Source of the DNA: Pseudomonas sp.
GTDB taxonomy: Bacteria; Pseudomonadota; Gammaproteobacteria; Pseudomonadales; Pseudomonadaceae
Length of the DNA: 64,000 nucleotides
Reading direction: 5' to 3'
NCBI RefSeq assembly: GCF_030698175.1
Contig: NZ_JAUYNT010000028.1
Span: forward strand, 62,001-126,000
How positions within the stretch are numbered: the stretch's first letter is position 1; each line of letters opens with the position of its first letter. A program made the translations under genes and the position numbers. Of the stretch, positions 38,724 through 47,086 are shown piece after piece. Below the pieces are notes generated by a model, which searched no databases, was not told the origin of the DNA, and saw nothing but the letters and a program-made list of their open reading frames with translations.

Positions 38724-39884
38724 ATGGTTCAGCTACGTCGTCTGCTGCTGGCTCTGGCCGCGGCATCTTCCAGCTCAGTTGTCAGTCAGGTCTGGGCCCT
38801 CGGGCTTGGCGAGGTGCAGGTGCAATCGGCCCTCAGCCAGCCGCTGCGCGCGCAGATTGCGTTGCATGAGGTGGCCGGGCTGAATCAGGACGAGGTGGTC
38901 GTGCGCCTGGCGTCGCCCCAGGCCTACCAGCAGGCCGGACTGCAGCGCGATGATTTCCTCAGCAATGTGCAACTCAGCCCACAGCTGAATGCCCAGGGTG
39001 GGGTGATTCGCATCAGTTCCAGCCAGCCGGTGCGTGAGCCCTATCTGACGTTGCTGGTCGAGGTGGTTTGGCCGGCTGGCCGCCAGTTGCGTGAGTACAG
39101 CCTGCTGCTGGATCCGCCGAGTTACAGCTACCAAGCCCCCGTTGCACCTGCTGCGCCGGCCAGCAATCTGGCGGCCAACAGCCCGTCCGTGTCGGCCGCA
39201 CTACCGAGTCGGGTCAGTGCCGCACCTGCGTTGCAAGCCGGTGGCCACTACCAGACCCGTGACAATGACCGCTTGTGGGACATTGCCCAGGACATTCGCG
39301 GTGGCGCGACTGCCCAGCAGGCCATGCTGGCGATTCAACAACTGAATGCCGAGGCCTTTGTTGGCGGTAATATCAATCGTTTGCGGTCGCGGCAGACCCT
39401 GCAATTGCCGACCGAGCAACAGATGCAGCAAACCGCTGCGGCCCAAGCCCTGGCGCAGGTTGAGCAGCAACAGCAAAGCTGGCGCAGCGGGGCGCCGGCG
39501 CAACGTCAGTTGGATGCCCGTGCGCGGACAGCGGCCGCTGCCGCCCCCGTGGCGCCGGTGGCAACCGATAGCCTGAGTTTGCTCGGTGCCAGTGATGGCA
39601 AGGGCAATGTCGATAAGGCCAAGGGCACAGCCGAGCAGGTTACGGCCGATCAGCTCAAGGCCGAGCTGGCGCTGACACAAGAGGGGCTGGATCTGGCCCG
39701 TCGTGAGGGCGAGGAGCTCAACAGTCGGCTCACCGATTTGCAGTCACAGCTGGATAAATTGCAACGCATAGTGACGCTCAAAGACAACCAACTGGCCCTC
39801 TTGCAGGCGCAACTGGCGGCGGCCGAACAGCCGCAAACAGTCACCCAGCAAGCACCAGCGCCGAGCGCCGCGGCGCTGAATTAA
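38724..39884 (+). CDS. FimV N-terminal-like protein lacking the cytoplasmic domain
   Basis: 386 residues. After a signal peptide (to about WALG, residue 29) comes the FimV/HubP N-terminal domain (LGEVQVQSALSQPLRAQIAL..., REPYLTLLVEVVWPAGRQLREYSLLLDPP). A LysM-like segment (GHYQTRDNDRLWDIAQDIRG...) and a C-terminal coiled coil (about 310-375) follow. Full FimV proteins are near 900 residues and continue with a TM and a cytoplasmic TPR region; both are missing, so this looks like a periplasmic-only paralogue. Ribosome site ATGAGGT precedes the ATG. Confidence 0.83.
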   Translation: MVQLRRLLLALAAASSSSVVSQVWALGLGEVQVQSALSQPLRAQIALHEVAGLNQDEVVVRLASPQAYQQAGLQRDDFLSNVQLSPQLNAQGGVIRISSSQPVREPYLTLLVEVVWPAGRQLREYSLLLDPPSYSYQAPVAPAAPASNLAANSPSVSAALPSRVSAAPALQAGGHYQTRDNDRLWDIAQDIRGGATAQQAMLAIQQLNAEAFVGGNINRLRSRQTLQLPTEQQMQQTAAAQALAQVEQQQQSWRSGAPAQRQLDARARTAAAAAPVAPVATDSLSLLGASDGKGNVDKAKGTAEQVTADQLKAELALTQEGLDLARREGEELNSRLTDLQSQLDKLQRIVTLKDNQLALLQAQLAAAEQPQTVTQQAPAPSAAALN

Positions 39885-39955
39885 AAAGACTAGTGCCCGT
39901 AACCGTTGACCGTCGCAAACCTGCGGTGAGGGGTTTTAGCCGCGCTGCCTTTGTG

Positions 39956-40855
39956 TCAGCCCGCTGGGCGGGAGCGAAATCGGCTGCGCAGTTGCGGCCA
40001 GAGCAGATTCAGGGCCAGGCCGCTGATCACCAGGGCGGCGGCGCCGAGCTTCCAGGCCGGCATTCCTTCGTTCAGCCACAGTGCAGCGCCACCCATGCCA
40101 AACAGAGGCACCAGCAGGGCCATGGGAGTGATGGTGGCCGCTGGGTGGCGGGCGAGCAGCCAGGCCCAGGCGGCATAACCGAACAGTGAGTTGCCCAGCG
40201 CCTGCCAGACCACAGCCAGCCAGGTATAAGCATCGGCCGCCTGTAGACCGGTGCTGATCGCTGGCCAGCCTTCGGTTAGCAGTGACAGCATGAGCAGCGG
40301 GGGCGCGGCGAACAGGCTGGACCAGACCACGTAGGCGACCATATTGACCCGTCCCGCCTGCCGCGCCACCAGATTGCCCCCGGCCCAGCACAGGGCCGCC
40401 AGTAACATCAGCGCCAGGCCTAGCAGGGTGGTACTGCCATCGGTATGCAGGATGATGATGGCGATGCCGCCGCTGGCCAGCAACAGTGCCAGCCACTGAG
40501 CTCGTTGCAGGCGTTCGCCGGAAAAATACATGGCCAGACCGATGGTAAAAAACACTTGTAGCTGGATGACCAGCGAGGCCAGTCCGGGCGATATGTGGCC
40601 GTTCATGGCGACGAACATGACACCGAACTGACCGACGCCGATCAGCAGCCCGTAGGCCGCCAGATTGCCCCAGGCAACTGGCGGCCGTGGCAACAGGAAC
40701 ACCGCCGGCAGGGCGGCCAGGGTGAAACGCAAGGTGGCAAACAGCAGCGGCGGCAGGTGGCCGAGGGCCAGTTTTATCACCACGAAGTTGGTGCCCCAAA
40801 CTGCCACCACGGCCAGGGCCAGTAGCAGGTGCCTGAGGGGCAGGCTAGGGCTCAT
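39956..40855 (-). CDS. EamA/DMT-family transporter
   Basis: 299 residues with about 10 transmembrane helices arranged as two EamA repeats (first WGTNFVVIKLALGHLPPLLFA, second GNLVARQAGRVNMVAYVVWSS onward). Such drug/metabolite exporters move amino acids or other small metabolites; the substrate is unknown. It lies 21 bp downstream of zwf on the same strand, so it may be co-transcribed with zwf. Confidence 0.87.
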   Translation of the reverse strand: MSPSLPLRHLLLALAVVAVWGTNFVVIKLALGHLPPLLFATLRFTLAALPAVFLLPRPPVAWGNLAAYGLLIGVGQFGVMFVAMNGHISPGLASLVIQLQVFFTIGLAMYFSGERLQRAQWLALLLASGGIAIIILHTDGSTTLLGLALMLLAALCWAGGNLVARQAGRVNMVAYVVWSSLFAAPPLLMLSLLTEGWPAISTGLQAADAYTWLAVVWQALGNSLFGYAAWAWLLARHPAATITPMALLVPLFGMGGAALWLNEGMPAWKLGAAALVISGLALNLLWPQLRSRFRSRPAG

Positions 40856-40876
40856 CGGTGATCTCGCTCATGGGTA

Positions 40877-42319
40877 TCAGTCATGCCATTCCCGTCCACT
40901 GCGCTCCAGCAGGTTATGTGCCTGCTCCGGACCGTTGCTGCCGGCCGGGTAAGGCCTTGGGCTTTGGTAGGACTGGTGCCAGCCTTTGATGATCGGGTCG
41001 ACCCAGCTCCAGGCGGCGTCCACTTCGTCGCGGCGCATAAACAGCGTCGAATCGCCCTCAATCACGTCCAGCAGCAGGCGCTCGTAAGCGTCCCAGCGGC
41101 GGTTCTGCGGGAACACTTGGGCCAGGTTCAGGTCCAGTTCCATCGGCGTTAAACGCATGCCGCGACCGGGGCTTTTGCCCATTAGTTGCAGGCTGATGCG
41201 CTCTTCGGGTTGCAGGCTAATCAGCAGGCGATTGGCCTGGCTGCCTTCAAATAAACGATGGGGCACCGGTTTGAACTGGATGACGATCTCCGAGTATTTC
41301 TTCGCCATGCGCTTGCCGGTGCGCAGGTAAAAGGGCACCCCGGCCCAGCGCCAGTTGTCGATCTCGGCGTGCACGGCGACGAAGGTTTCGGTGTCGCTGT
41401 CGTTATCGACATTTTTCTCGAAGTAGTAGGCTGGCACGTCCTGGCCGCCGATCTTGCCGGCGGCGTATTGGCCGCGCACGGTTTTGTCCTGCACATCGAG
41501 GCCGCTGATGGGTTTGAGTGCCTGGAGGATTTTGACTTTTTCGTTGCGCACCGCCTCGGCGTCGAAACGCACCGGGGCTTCCATGGCCACCAAACAGAGC
41601 AGTTGCAGCAGGTGGTTTTGCAGCATGTCGCGCATGGCGCCGGTGTGGTCGTAGTAGCCGCCGCGGTTTTCCACGCCGAGGGTTTCGCTGACGGTGATCT
41701 GCACATGGTCGATGTGCCCGGTGCGCCATACCGGTTCAAACAGGGCGTTGGCAAAGCGCAGCGCCATCAGGTTTTGCACCGTCTCCTTGCCCAGGTAGTG
41801 GTCGATGCGAAACACCTGGGATTCGGCGAACACCCGGCCAATCGACTGGTTAATCTCCCGCGCCGACTCCAGGGAGTGGCCGATGGGTTTTTCCAGCACG
41901 ATGCGGGTGTTGGCACCGGCTAAGCCGGCGTTATGCAAATGCTCGGCAATCGGCTCGAACAGGCCAGGCGCGGTGGCCAGATAGTAGATGCAGCCGCGCT
42001 GGCGGCTGTGGCCGAGAAACTTGGCCAGGCGGCCGAAATCGGCGCTCTGGCTGAGGTCCATGCTGATGTAGTCGAGGCGCTCGGCAAAGCTTGCCCAGGT
42101 ATCGACGGCGAACTCGCTGCGCGCCACCTGGGCGCGGCAATGGCGCTCGGCCAAGGTCAGGTAGGCGCTGCGCTGCAGGTCGTTGATGGCCGCTACATGG
42201 ATGCGCATATCGGCCGGCAAGCGGCCTTCGCGATGCAGGTGATAGAGCGCTGGCAGCAATTTATGTAGGGCTAAATCGCCAGTGCCGCCAAAAACCAGCA
42301 TGTCGCAGGGGATGTTCAC
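40877..42319 (-). CDS. zwf: Glucose-6-phosphate 1-dehydrogenase
   Basis: 480-residue NAD(P)-dependent enzyme of the pentose-phosphate and Entner-Doudoroff routes. The nucleotide-binding block is [20 protein letters not shown] and the active-site signature is RIDHYLGKE. It stands without the usual neighbours pgl and eda, as for the second zwf of P. aeruginosa (PA5439). It is divergent from a hexR-type regulator, with a HexR box 43 bp before its start. Confidence 0.95.
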   Translation of the reverse strand: MNIPCDMLVFGGTGDLALHKLLPALYHLHREGRLPADMRIHVAAINDLQRSAYLTLAERHCRAQVARSEFAVDTWASFAERLDYISMDLSQSADFGRLAKFLGHSRQRGCIYYLATAPGLFEPIAEHLHNAGLAGANTRIVLEKPIGHSLESAREINQSIGRVFAESQVFRIDHYLGKETVQNLMALRFANALFEPVWRTGHIDHVQITVSETLGVENRGGYYDHTGAMRDMLQNHLLQLLCLVAMEAPVRFDAEAVRNEKVKILQALKPISGLDVQDKTVRGQYAAGKIGGQDVPAYYFEKNVDNDSDTETFVAVHAEIDNWRWAGVPFYLRTGKRMAKKYSEIVIQFKPVPHRLFEGSQANRLLISLQPEERISLQLMGKSPGRGMRLTPMELDLNLAQVFPQNRRWDAYERLLLDVIEGDSTLFMRRDEVDAAWSWVDPIIKGWHQSYQSPRPYPAGSNGPEQAHNLLERSGREWHD

Positions 42320-42361
42320 GGGAGGCTCCGGCGGGCTTTGTCTGTGCGTAAAAGAGGTAGA

Positions 42362-42376
42362 TGTAGTATAACTACA
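42362..42376. promoter_or_regulatory. HexR-type operator between zwf and hexR
   Basis: Perfect 15-bp palindrome-like site TGTAGTATAACTACA, agreeing with the HexR consensus of gammaproteobacteria (TGTA-R-T-WWW-A-Y-TACA). A TATACT hexamer reading toward zwf lies inside it. HexR is released by 2-keto-3-deoxy-6-phosphogluconate in characterised species. Confidence 0.75.
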
Positions 42377-42433
42377 AGCACACTACACAAGTCTGTAACC
42401 TCGGCATCGCCGATCATCATTGAGTCTAGCCCT

Positions 42434-43300
42434 GTGAATCTGTTGCAACACATCGATCAATCCCGTCACCTGCTGCGCAAATCGGAAATCAAGGTCGCCG
42501 ATCACGTGTTGCTCGACCCGACGGCGGTGATGCACAGCTCCATGGCTGATCTGGCCCATGACGTCGGCATCAGCGAGCCGACCATAGTGCGCTTCTGCCG
42601 CGCCATTGGTTGCACCGGGTTCCAGGACTTGAAACTCAAGCTGGCCCAGAGCCTCGCCGCGGGCGCCAGCTTCGGCCAGTTTGCGATCACCGAGACCGAT
42701 TCGGTGGCCGATTTTAGCCTGAAGATTTTCGATACTACCCTGCACACCCTGATGGAGGTGCGCGAGCGCCTCGACCCGCTGGCGCTGCAACGAGCCATCA
42801 ACGCCATCGCCCAGGCCCAGCGCGTGGAGTTCTATGGTTTTGGCGCCTCCGGTGCGGTGGCCGCCGATGCCCAGCACAAATTCTTCCGCCTGCTGCTGAC
42901 CGCCGCCGCCTACTCCGACCCGCATATGCAGGCGATGTCGGCGGTGACTTTGAAACCGACCGATGTGGCGATTTGCATCTCCCAGTCGGGCCGCTCCAAA
43001 GACCTGCTGATCACCGCCAATCTGGTCCGCGAAACCGGCGCCACGCTGATCACCCTGTGCCCGAGCCAAACCCCCTTGGCCGAGCTGGCGACCATCAACC
43101 TGGCCATCGATGTGGTGGAAGACACCGACATCTACACCCCGCTGACTTCACGGATCGCCCACCTGGTGGTGATCGACGTGCTGGCCATGGGCGTGGCCAT
43201 GGCCCGCGGCCCGGACCTGGTCAATCACCTGAAAAGCGTTAAACGCAGCCTGCGCAGCTTGCGGCTGTCGCCGAAGTCGGTAAAAGCGCTGGATGATTAA
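42434..43300 (+). CDS. hexR: HexR/RpiR-family regulator
   Basis: 288 residues from a GTG at 42434 where the conserved protein begins (VNLLQHIDQSRHLLRKSEIKVADHVL); the longer upstream frame crosses the operator. An RpiR-type helix-turn-helix (DLAHDVGISEPTIVRFCRAIGCTGFQDLK) precedes a SIS sugar-phosphate domain (YGFGASGAVAADAQHKF..., ISQSGRSKDLL). It probably controls zwf and itself through the TGTAGT site. Confidence 0.92.
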   Translation: MNLLQHIDQSRHLLRKSEIKVADHVLLDPTAVMHSSMADLAHDVGISEPTIVRFCRAIGCTGFQDLKLKLAQSLAAGASFGQFAITETDSVADFSLKIFDTTLHTLMEVRERLDPLALQRAINAIAQAQRVEFYGFGASGAVAADAQHKFFRLLLTAAAYSDPHMQAMSAVTLKPTDVAICISQSGRSKDLLITANLVRETGATLITLCPSQTPLAELATINLAIDVVEDTDIYTPLTSRIAHLVVIDVLAMGVAMARGPDLVNHLKSVKRSLRSLRLSPKSVKALDD

Positions 43301-43382
43301 GCGCGGCCACCCCGGGCCTATACAAGGCCCCATCGACATTCAACGGTTACCAAGCTAGCCCTGCCGTCGGCAGCGTCCGGCC

Positions 43383-43943
43383 TCAGTGTGGCGGGTATTG
43401 GCTGAGCAGCTTGCCGACTGTTTCGCGAATTATTGAGTCGCGCTCGGCGGGGGTGGCCGGCTCGCCGCGCATGATCTGCTCGGCACTGCCGCGCCAGACC
43501 AGCTTGCCGTCCTTGCCATCGAACAGGTCGAGCTGCAGGGTGGCGACTTGGTAGTCGATTCGGCGCGTCTCGGTGTAGGCCGGGCCAGCCCAATAGCCGT
43601 TCCAGTAACCACCCCAGGCGCCGCCGTAGCTGGTGCTGACCTGATCCTGACGATTCTCGACGATCAGCCAGGCCTGGGCCTTAAGGTCTGGCTTGGTGCC
43701 GGCCAGCGCCGGGCGCAGACCGCGTTGCTCAAGCTGCTCGCTCACCGCGGCACGGACGCGTTGTTCGGTGAGGTCGCTTTTGACTTGCGGGTCGTCCGGC
43801 CGATACTGCAGCGCCGGCTCTCGCCAGCTCCAGCTGCGATAAGCGCCGAAGTCGCGAGTGGCGTCGTAGTCACGACTGAGTTGGGCGGACTGGCAGGCGG
43901 TCAGCAGCAACAAGATGGAGGCTAAGAATAGGCGCGAGAACAT
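43383..43943 (-). CDS. DUF4136-family lipoprotein
   Basis: 186 residues; lipobox LTAC with Cys17 after MFSRLFLASILLLLTA. The mature part matches DUF4136 (DYDATRDFGAYRSWSW..., QRVRAAVSEQLEQRGL..., KPDLKAQAWLIVENRQDQ..., GTLQLDLFDGKDGKLVWRG-type end, here ATLQLDLFDGKDGKLVWRG). Envelope protein of unknown role. Confidence 0.85.
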   Translation of the reverse strand: MFSRLFLASILLLLTACQSAQLSRDYDATRDFGAYRSWSWREPALQYRPDDPQVKSDLTEQRVRAAVSEQLEQRGLRPALAGTKPDLKAQAWLIVENRQDQVSTSYGGAWGGYWNGYWAGPAYTETRRIDYQVATLQLDLFDGKDGKLVWRGSAEQIMRGEPATPAERDSIIRETVGKLLSQYPPH

Positions 43944-44245
43944 GCTGGCATCTCCAAAGCTAGAGCCTTAATCCAAGCGCAAGCGCAGGGCCACGGCAAG
44001 CGCGAATTGCAACCATTCGGCGGTGGAGTCGGCGCGCATAAAACCGCCGATTTATCCTCCCGGTGGGGCCGCTGCAGTCGTCCAGCATGGCGGCGCGGAT
44101 TGCCCCACTCGACTAAATGTCACATCGCGGCGATAAATTTTGCCGCGCGCGCTCTATTCCAAGCGAGTAGCCGTGCTTCAGCCCGGCGCCGTGCAACAGT
44201 CGGCGCAGCCTCGCTAATCACATCGCCAAAATTAAGAAGTACAGC
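43944..44245. other. Intergenic region, nothing recognised
   Basis: 302 bp between divergent DUF4136 and HAD genes. Short GC-rich inverted segments occur but no ORF, repeat family or operator stands out. A TAAGAAG ribosome site precedes the HAD gene ATG. Confidence 0.4.
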
Positions 44246-44716
44246 ATGATCGCAATCGATATTCCGGGCTTACGCCTGTTTGAACTTAACCACCTAGTAC
44301 TCGACTACAACGGCACCCTGGCGCTGGATGGCGTGCTGTTGCCGGGAGTGGCCGATGCGCTGAGCAGTCTCGCGACCCAGCTGCAGATCCATGTCATTAC
44401 CGCCGATACCTTTGGCCACGCCAAGGCTCAGTTAGCGGGCGTGCCGGTCGAACTTTCGATTGCCCCGCTGCAGGCGCAGACCGACTGGAAGCGGCAATTT
44501 GTCAGTGATCTGGGTGCTGATGGGGTGGTGGCCATTGGCAACGGTCGTAACGACAGCAAGATGCTCGCGGCTGCGGCCCTGGGCATCGCCCTGATCCAGC
44601 GCGAGGGTGCGGCGGCAGTCACGGTCGCCAGCGCCGATGTGGTTTGCACCCGTGTTTTCGATGCCTTGGCGCTGTTGCAAAACCCCAAACGGTTAATGGC
44701 AACGCTGCGCTCATAA
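44246..44716 (+). CDS. Soluble P-type-ATPase-like HAD protein
   Basis: 156 residues. The HAD motif is DYNGT (Asp20, with Asn22 where phosphatases have the second Asp), and the C-terminal VVAIGNGRNDSKML corresponds to the GDGxND motif of P-type ATPases. Related to the stand-alone P-type ATPase-like proteins (COG4087 type). Loss of the general acid Asp suggests weak or no phosphomonoesterase turnover. Role unknown; no membrane segment. Confidence 0.8.
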   Translation: MIAIDIPGLRLFELNHLVLDYNGTLALDGVLLPGVADALSSLATQLQIHVITADTFGHAKAQLAGVPVELSIAPLQAQTDWKRQFVSDLGADGVVAIGNGRNDSKMLAAAALGIALIQREGAAAVTVASADVVCTRVFDALALLQNPKRLMATLRS

Positions 44717-44768
44717 ACAGTGTAGGGCGAGCGTTTGCCTGCGCCCGTGCAGCCATAGCCTATCGCCG

Positions 44769-45092
44769 TTAAGCCGCGCGCACGGCGTGTACCTGAATAT
44801 CAACGCCTAGGCTGGTGCGGATAACCGCGAAGATGGCGGCCAGGTTGTCCATGCTCGGGTTGCCGCTGACCGACAGCATGCGGTGCAGGCTTTTGCTGGG
44901 TTTGGCGGTTTCCTTGGCCAGCCCCTCGAAGCCAATGGTGGCGTTAACCAGGTCGCGCAGAATCACCCGCGCGGTTTCTGGCTCGCCATTCAAGAACAGG
45001 GTGGCGGCTTCGTCCAGCAAGGCTTGGGCAAAGGCTGGATCACGCTGGGCGCGCTCGGCCAGGGTGTTTTTGAAGCTGCGAGTGAGTGCCAT
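44769..45092 (-). CDS. HigA/HI1420-like antitoxin
   Basis: 107 residues from the ATG at 45092; the longer frame upstream lies over the toxin gene. The helix-turn-helix region is IGFEGLAKETAKPSKSLHRMLSVSGNPSMDNLAAIF (split here), the pattern of addiction-module antidotes paired with HI1419-type killers. It starts 5 bp after the toxin stop, so the order is toxin first, as in higBA. It probably binds the AGTAAC palindrome upstream. Confidence 0.82.
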   Translation of the reverse strand: MALTRSFKNTLAERAQRDPAFAQALLDEAATLFLNGEPETARVILRDLVNATIGFEGLAKETAKPSKSLHRMLSVSGNPSMDNLAAIFAVIRTSLGVDIQVHAVRAA

Positions 45093-45097
45093 CTGAG

Positions 45098-45436
45098 TTA
45101 CCTCGTGTGCTTTGCCGCGCTCTTGCGGCTTTTGTACTCGGCCAGTAGCGCGGTTGCCTGTTTGATATCGGCTTTCTGACTGGCTTTGGTGCCGCCACCG
45201 AACAGGATGATTAGCCGCGTGCCCTCTTGTACCAAGTAGATTCGATAACCTGGCCCCCAGTCGATGCGGTACTCGCCAAGGCCATCGAACCACTTGATGT
45301 TGGAGGTATTGCCCATTTCCATGCGCACAATGGCAGTGGCGACTTTGGCGGCGGCTTGGGCGTCCAGCGCGGCAAACCAGCGCTCGAAAGGGCTGCTGTG
45401 ATCGGCGCGCAGATACTCTTCAACGGTTATCGTCAT
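45098..45436 (-). CDS. RelE/HigB-type toxin (HI1419-like killer protein)
   Basis: 112 residues: PFERWFAALDAQAAAKVATAIVRMEMGN, then GLGEYRIDWGPGYRIYLVQEGTRLIILFGGGTKASQKADI, the RelE/ParE fold of ribosome-dependent mRNA interferases. The arginines and Lys of the second half are the probable catalytic set. It is followed directly by its antitoxin and preceded by an operator palindrome. Confidence 0.85.
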   Translation of the reverse strand: MTITVEEYLRADHSSPFERWFAALDAQAAAKVATAIVRMEMGNTSNIKWFDGLGEYRIDWGPGYRIYLVQEGTRLIILFGGGTKASQKADIKQATALLAEYKSRKSAAKHTR

Positions 45437-45444
45437 GATCGAAT

Positions 45445-45462
45445 AGTAACTAATAGGTTACT
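45445..45462. promoter_or_regulatory. Operator palindrome upstream of the toxin-antitoxin pair
   Basis: Perfect inverted repeat AGTAAC-TAATAG-GTTACT, ending 9 bp before the toxin start codon, inside an AT-rich tract. This is the usual place for autoregulatory binding by the antitoxin or complex. Confidence 0.7.
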
Positions 45463-45605
45463 TCTATGCAATAACAATACGGGTTGCCCTGCGCTCCTGC
45501 ATTCCGCGCATCCCGCTTTCACCCAATCTTCACCCGCCTGCCGCTAAACCGTCATCTTGCTCGCCGATCCTACTGCTCCCCGCATCTCGTCTTGGGAGTT
45601 AGGAC

Positions 45606-45803
45606 ATGACTCGTATCGTTGATGACGCATCGCACAGCCCCGCCCGTAAACGCCGTGATCTGGAAGATCGCAAGCGCATGGAATATCGACGGGCGATTGA
45701 GGATTTCTCCGAGCGGCGCCGCTTGAATTACGAAATCCATGACTACCCCGAATTGGCGGTGGCTAATGCGATGGTCGGTTTGGTCTTACACCGGCACGGC
45801 TAG
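45606..45803 (+). CDS. Small conserved protein, PA3496-like
   Basis: 65 residues, very rich in Arg and acidic residues: ARKRRDLEDRKRMEYRRAIEDFSERRRLNYEIHDYPEL. I recall similar small proteins in Pseudomonas (PA3496 type), of unknown role. The ATG follows GGGAGTTA at proper spacing. The last 18 bp overlap the convergent LysR gene. Confidence 0.7.
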   Translation: MTRIVDDASHSPARKRRDLEDRKRMEYRRAIEDFSERRRLNYEIHDYPELAVANAMVGLVLHRHG

Positions 45804-46739
45804 GCTGCCGTTAAAGCCTACGGCGAGGGCGCTGATCTGGGTGCGCTCGCTGCGGATAAAGGCCTGGAACGCCTGCGCCACCGGTGACAGGCGTTTGCCG
45901 CGGGCGTGCACCACGCACCAACTGCGGTACAGCGGTAATTCCTCAATCGGCAGTTCGCACAGGCGACCGCTGGCCAGCTCCTGGCAGACGCTATGGCGTG
46001 GCAACAAGGCCAGGCCCAACCCCGCCACCACGCATTCGCGTACGCCCTCCAGGGACGACACTTCCAAGGTCTGGGCGAAGTGCGCGCGCTTTTGCTGGAA
46101 GAATTCTTCGCAGGCTTTGCGGGTGCCCGAGCCGGGTTCACGCACCAGCAGTGGATAGGCTTCGAGGTCTTTGAGGGTCAGCGGGCCAGCGCTACACAGC
46201 GGGTGGTCGGGCGGCGCCACGGCGATGATCGGATAGTTTAAAAAAGGTAAAAACTCCAGCGCCATGTCTTGTGGCACCAGCGACATAATCACCAAATCAT
46301 CACGGTTTTCACCGAGGCGTTTGATCACCTGGGCGCGGTTGACTACCGTCAGTTGCAGGCTGACATCCGGCTGCTGCTGTTTAAAGGCGGCAAACAAATG
46401 CGGCACGAAATACTTGGCGCTGGACTCCACCGCCAGGTGTAACTGACCGCGCAGCGAGCCCTGTAAATCGGTGAGCTGCATGTCGAGGTTTTCCAGGCGC
46501 TGGAAAATATCGCCACTGGCACGCCGCAAGGCTTCGGCGGCCTCGGTCAGGTAGAGCTTTTTGCCGACGTACTCAAATAATGGCTGACCAATCAGCCCTT
46601 CCAGCTGGCGGATTTGCAAACTAACAGCCGGTTGGGTCAGGGCCATCTCTTCGGCGGCGCGGCTGTAGGAGCGCTGGTCGCAGACCGCGCGAAATACCTG
46701 GATCTGGCGTAAGGTCATACGCATCAATGACTTGCGCAT
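45786..46739 (-). CDS. pycR: LysR-family regulator of the pyruvate carboxylase locus
   Basis: 317 residues; N-terminal LysR helix-turn-helix (LRQIQVFRAVCDQRSYSRAAEEMALTQPAVSLQIRQLE) and a CbbR-like effector domain. Divergent from pycA, in the arrangement of PA5437/PA5436 where the regulator is called PycR; the name is transferred on synteny. Starts at 46739, 46724 and 46718 are all possible; GAGG spacing favours the first. A family B element lies in the intergenic region it would act on. Confidence 0.87.
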   Translation of the reverse strand: MRKSLMRMTLRQIQVFRAVCDQRSYSRAAEEMALTQPAVSLQIRQLEGLIGQPLFEYVGKKLYLTEAAEALRRASGDIFQRLENLDMQLTDLQGSLRGQLHLAVESSAKYFVPHLFAAFKQQQPDVSLQLTVVNRAQVIKRLGENRDDLVIMSLVPQDMALEFLPFLNYPIIAVAPPDHPLCSAGPLTLKDLEAYPLLVREPGSGTRKACEEFFQQKRAHFAQTLEVSSLEGVRECVVAGLGLALLPRHSVCQELASGRLCELPIEELPLYRSWCVVHARGKRLSPVAQAFQAFIRSERTQISALAVGFNGSLAVPV

Positions 46740-46884
46740 AAGTAGTGGCCTCGGTTGATGGCTGGAGCAGGTTCGTGCAGGCGGTTCCGTGAAGCAACTA
46801 TAAGTTTTAGCTGATGGCTAGCCCAACAATTATTAATTTGGGTTAATCCGCTCTGGCGACTAGGGTGGTTAAGCGATTGGGCCT

Positions 46885-47024
46885 CAGGCCGTGTGAAAAC
46901 GTAGCGAGCGAAGGTTAGGCAAGGCAAAAACAGGCGAGGACGCGGAGTTTACGAGTTGTAAATGAGCAGTCCGAGCCTGTTTTTAACGCGGCATAACCGA
47001 GCGCAGTAGTTTTCTCACGGCCTG
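46885..47024. repeat. Family B MITE-like element, short copy, between pycR and pycA
   Basis: 140-bp element with 16-bp terminal inverted repeats CAGGCCGTGTGAAAAC (46885-46900) and GTTTTCTCACGGCCTG (47009-47024), 15 of 16 matching. Internal GGCAAAAACAGGC and GCCTGTTTTTAACGC arms add a nested palindrome. It is the reverse of the copy at 14281-14480. Non-coding; ends 62 bp before pycA. Confidence 0.88.
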
Positions 47025-47086
47025 TGCGCCCGCTCAGATGCCGACCGCTGCGAGGGTTGGCCGGTTCATTGCCGAGGAACACTCGT

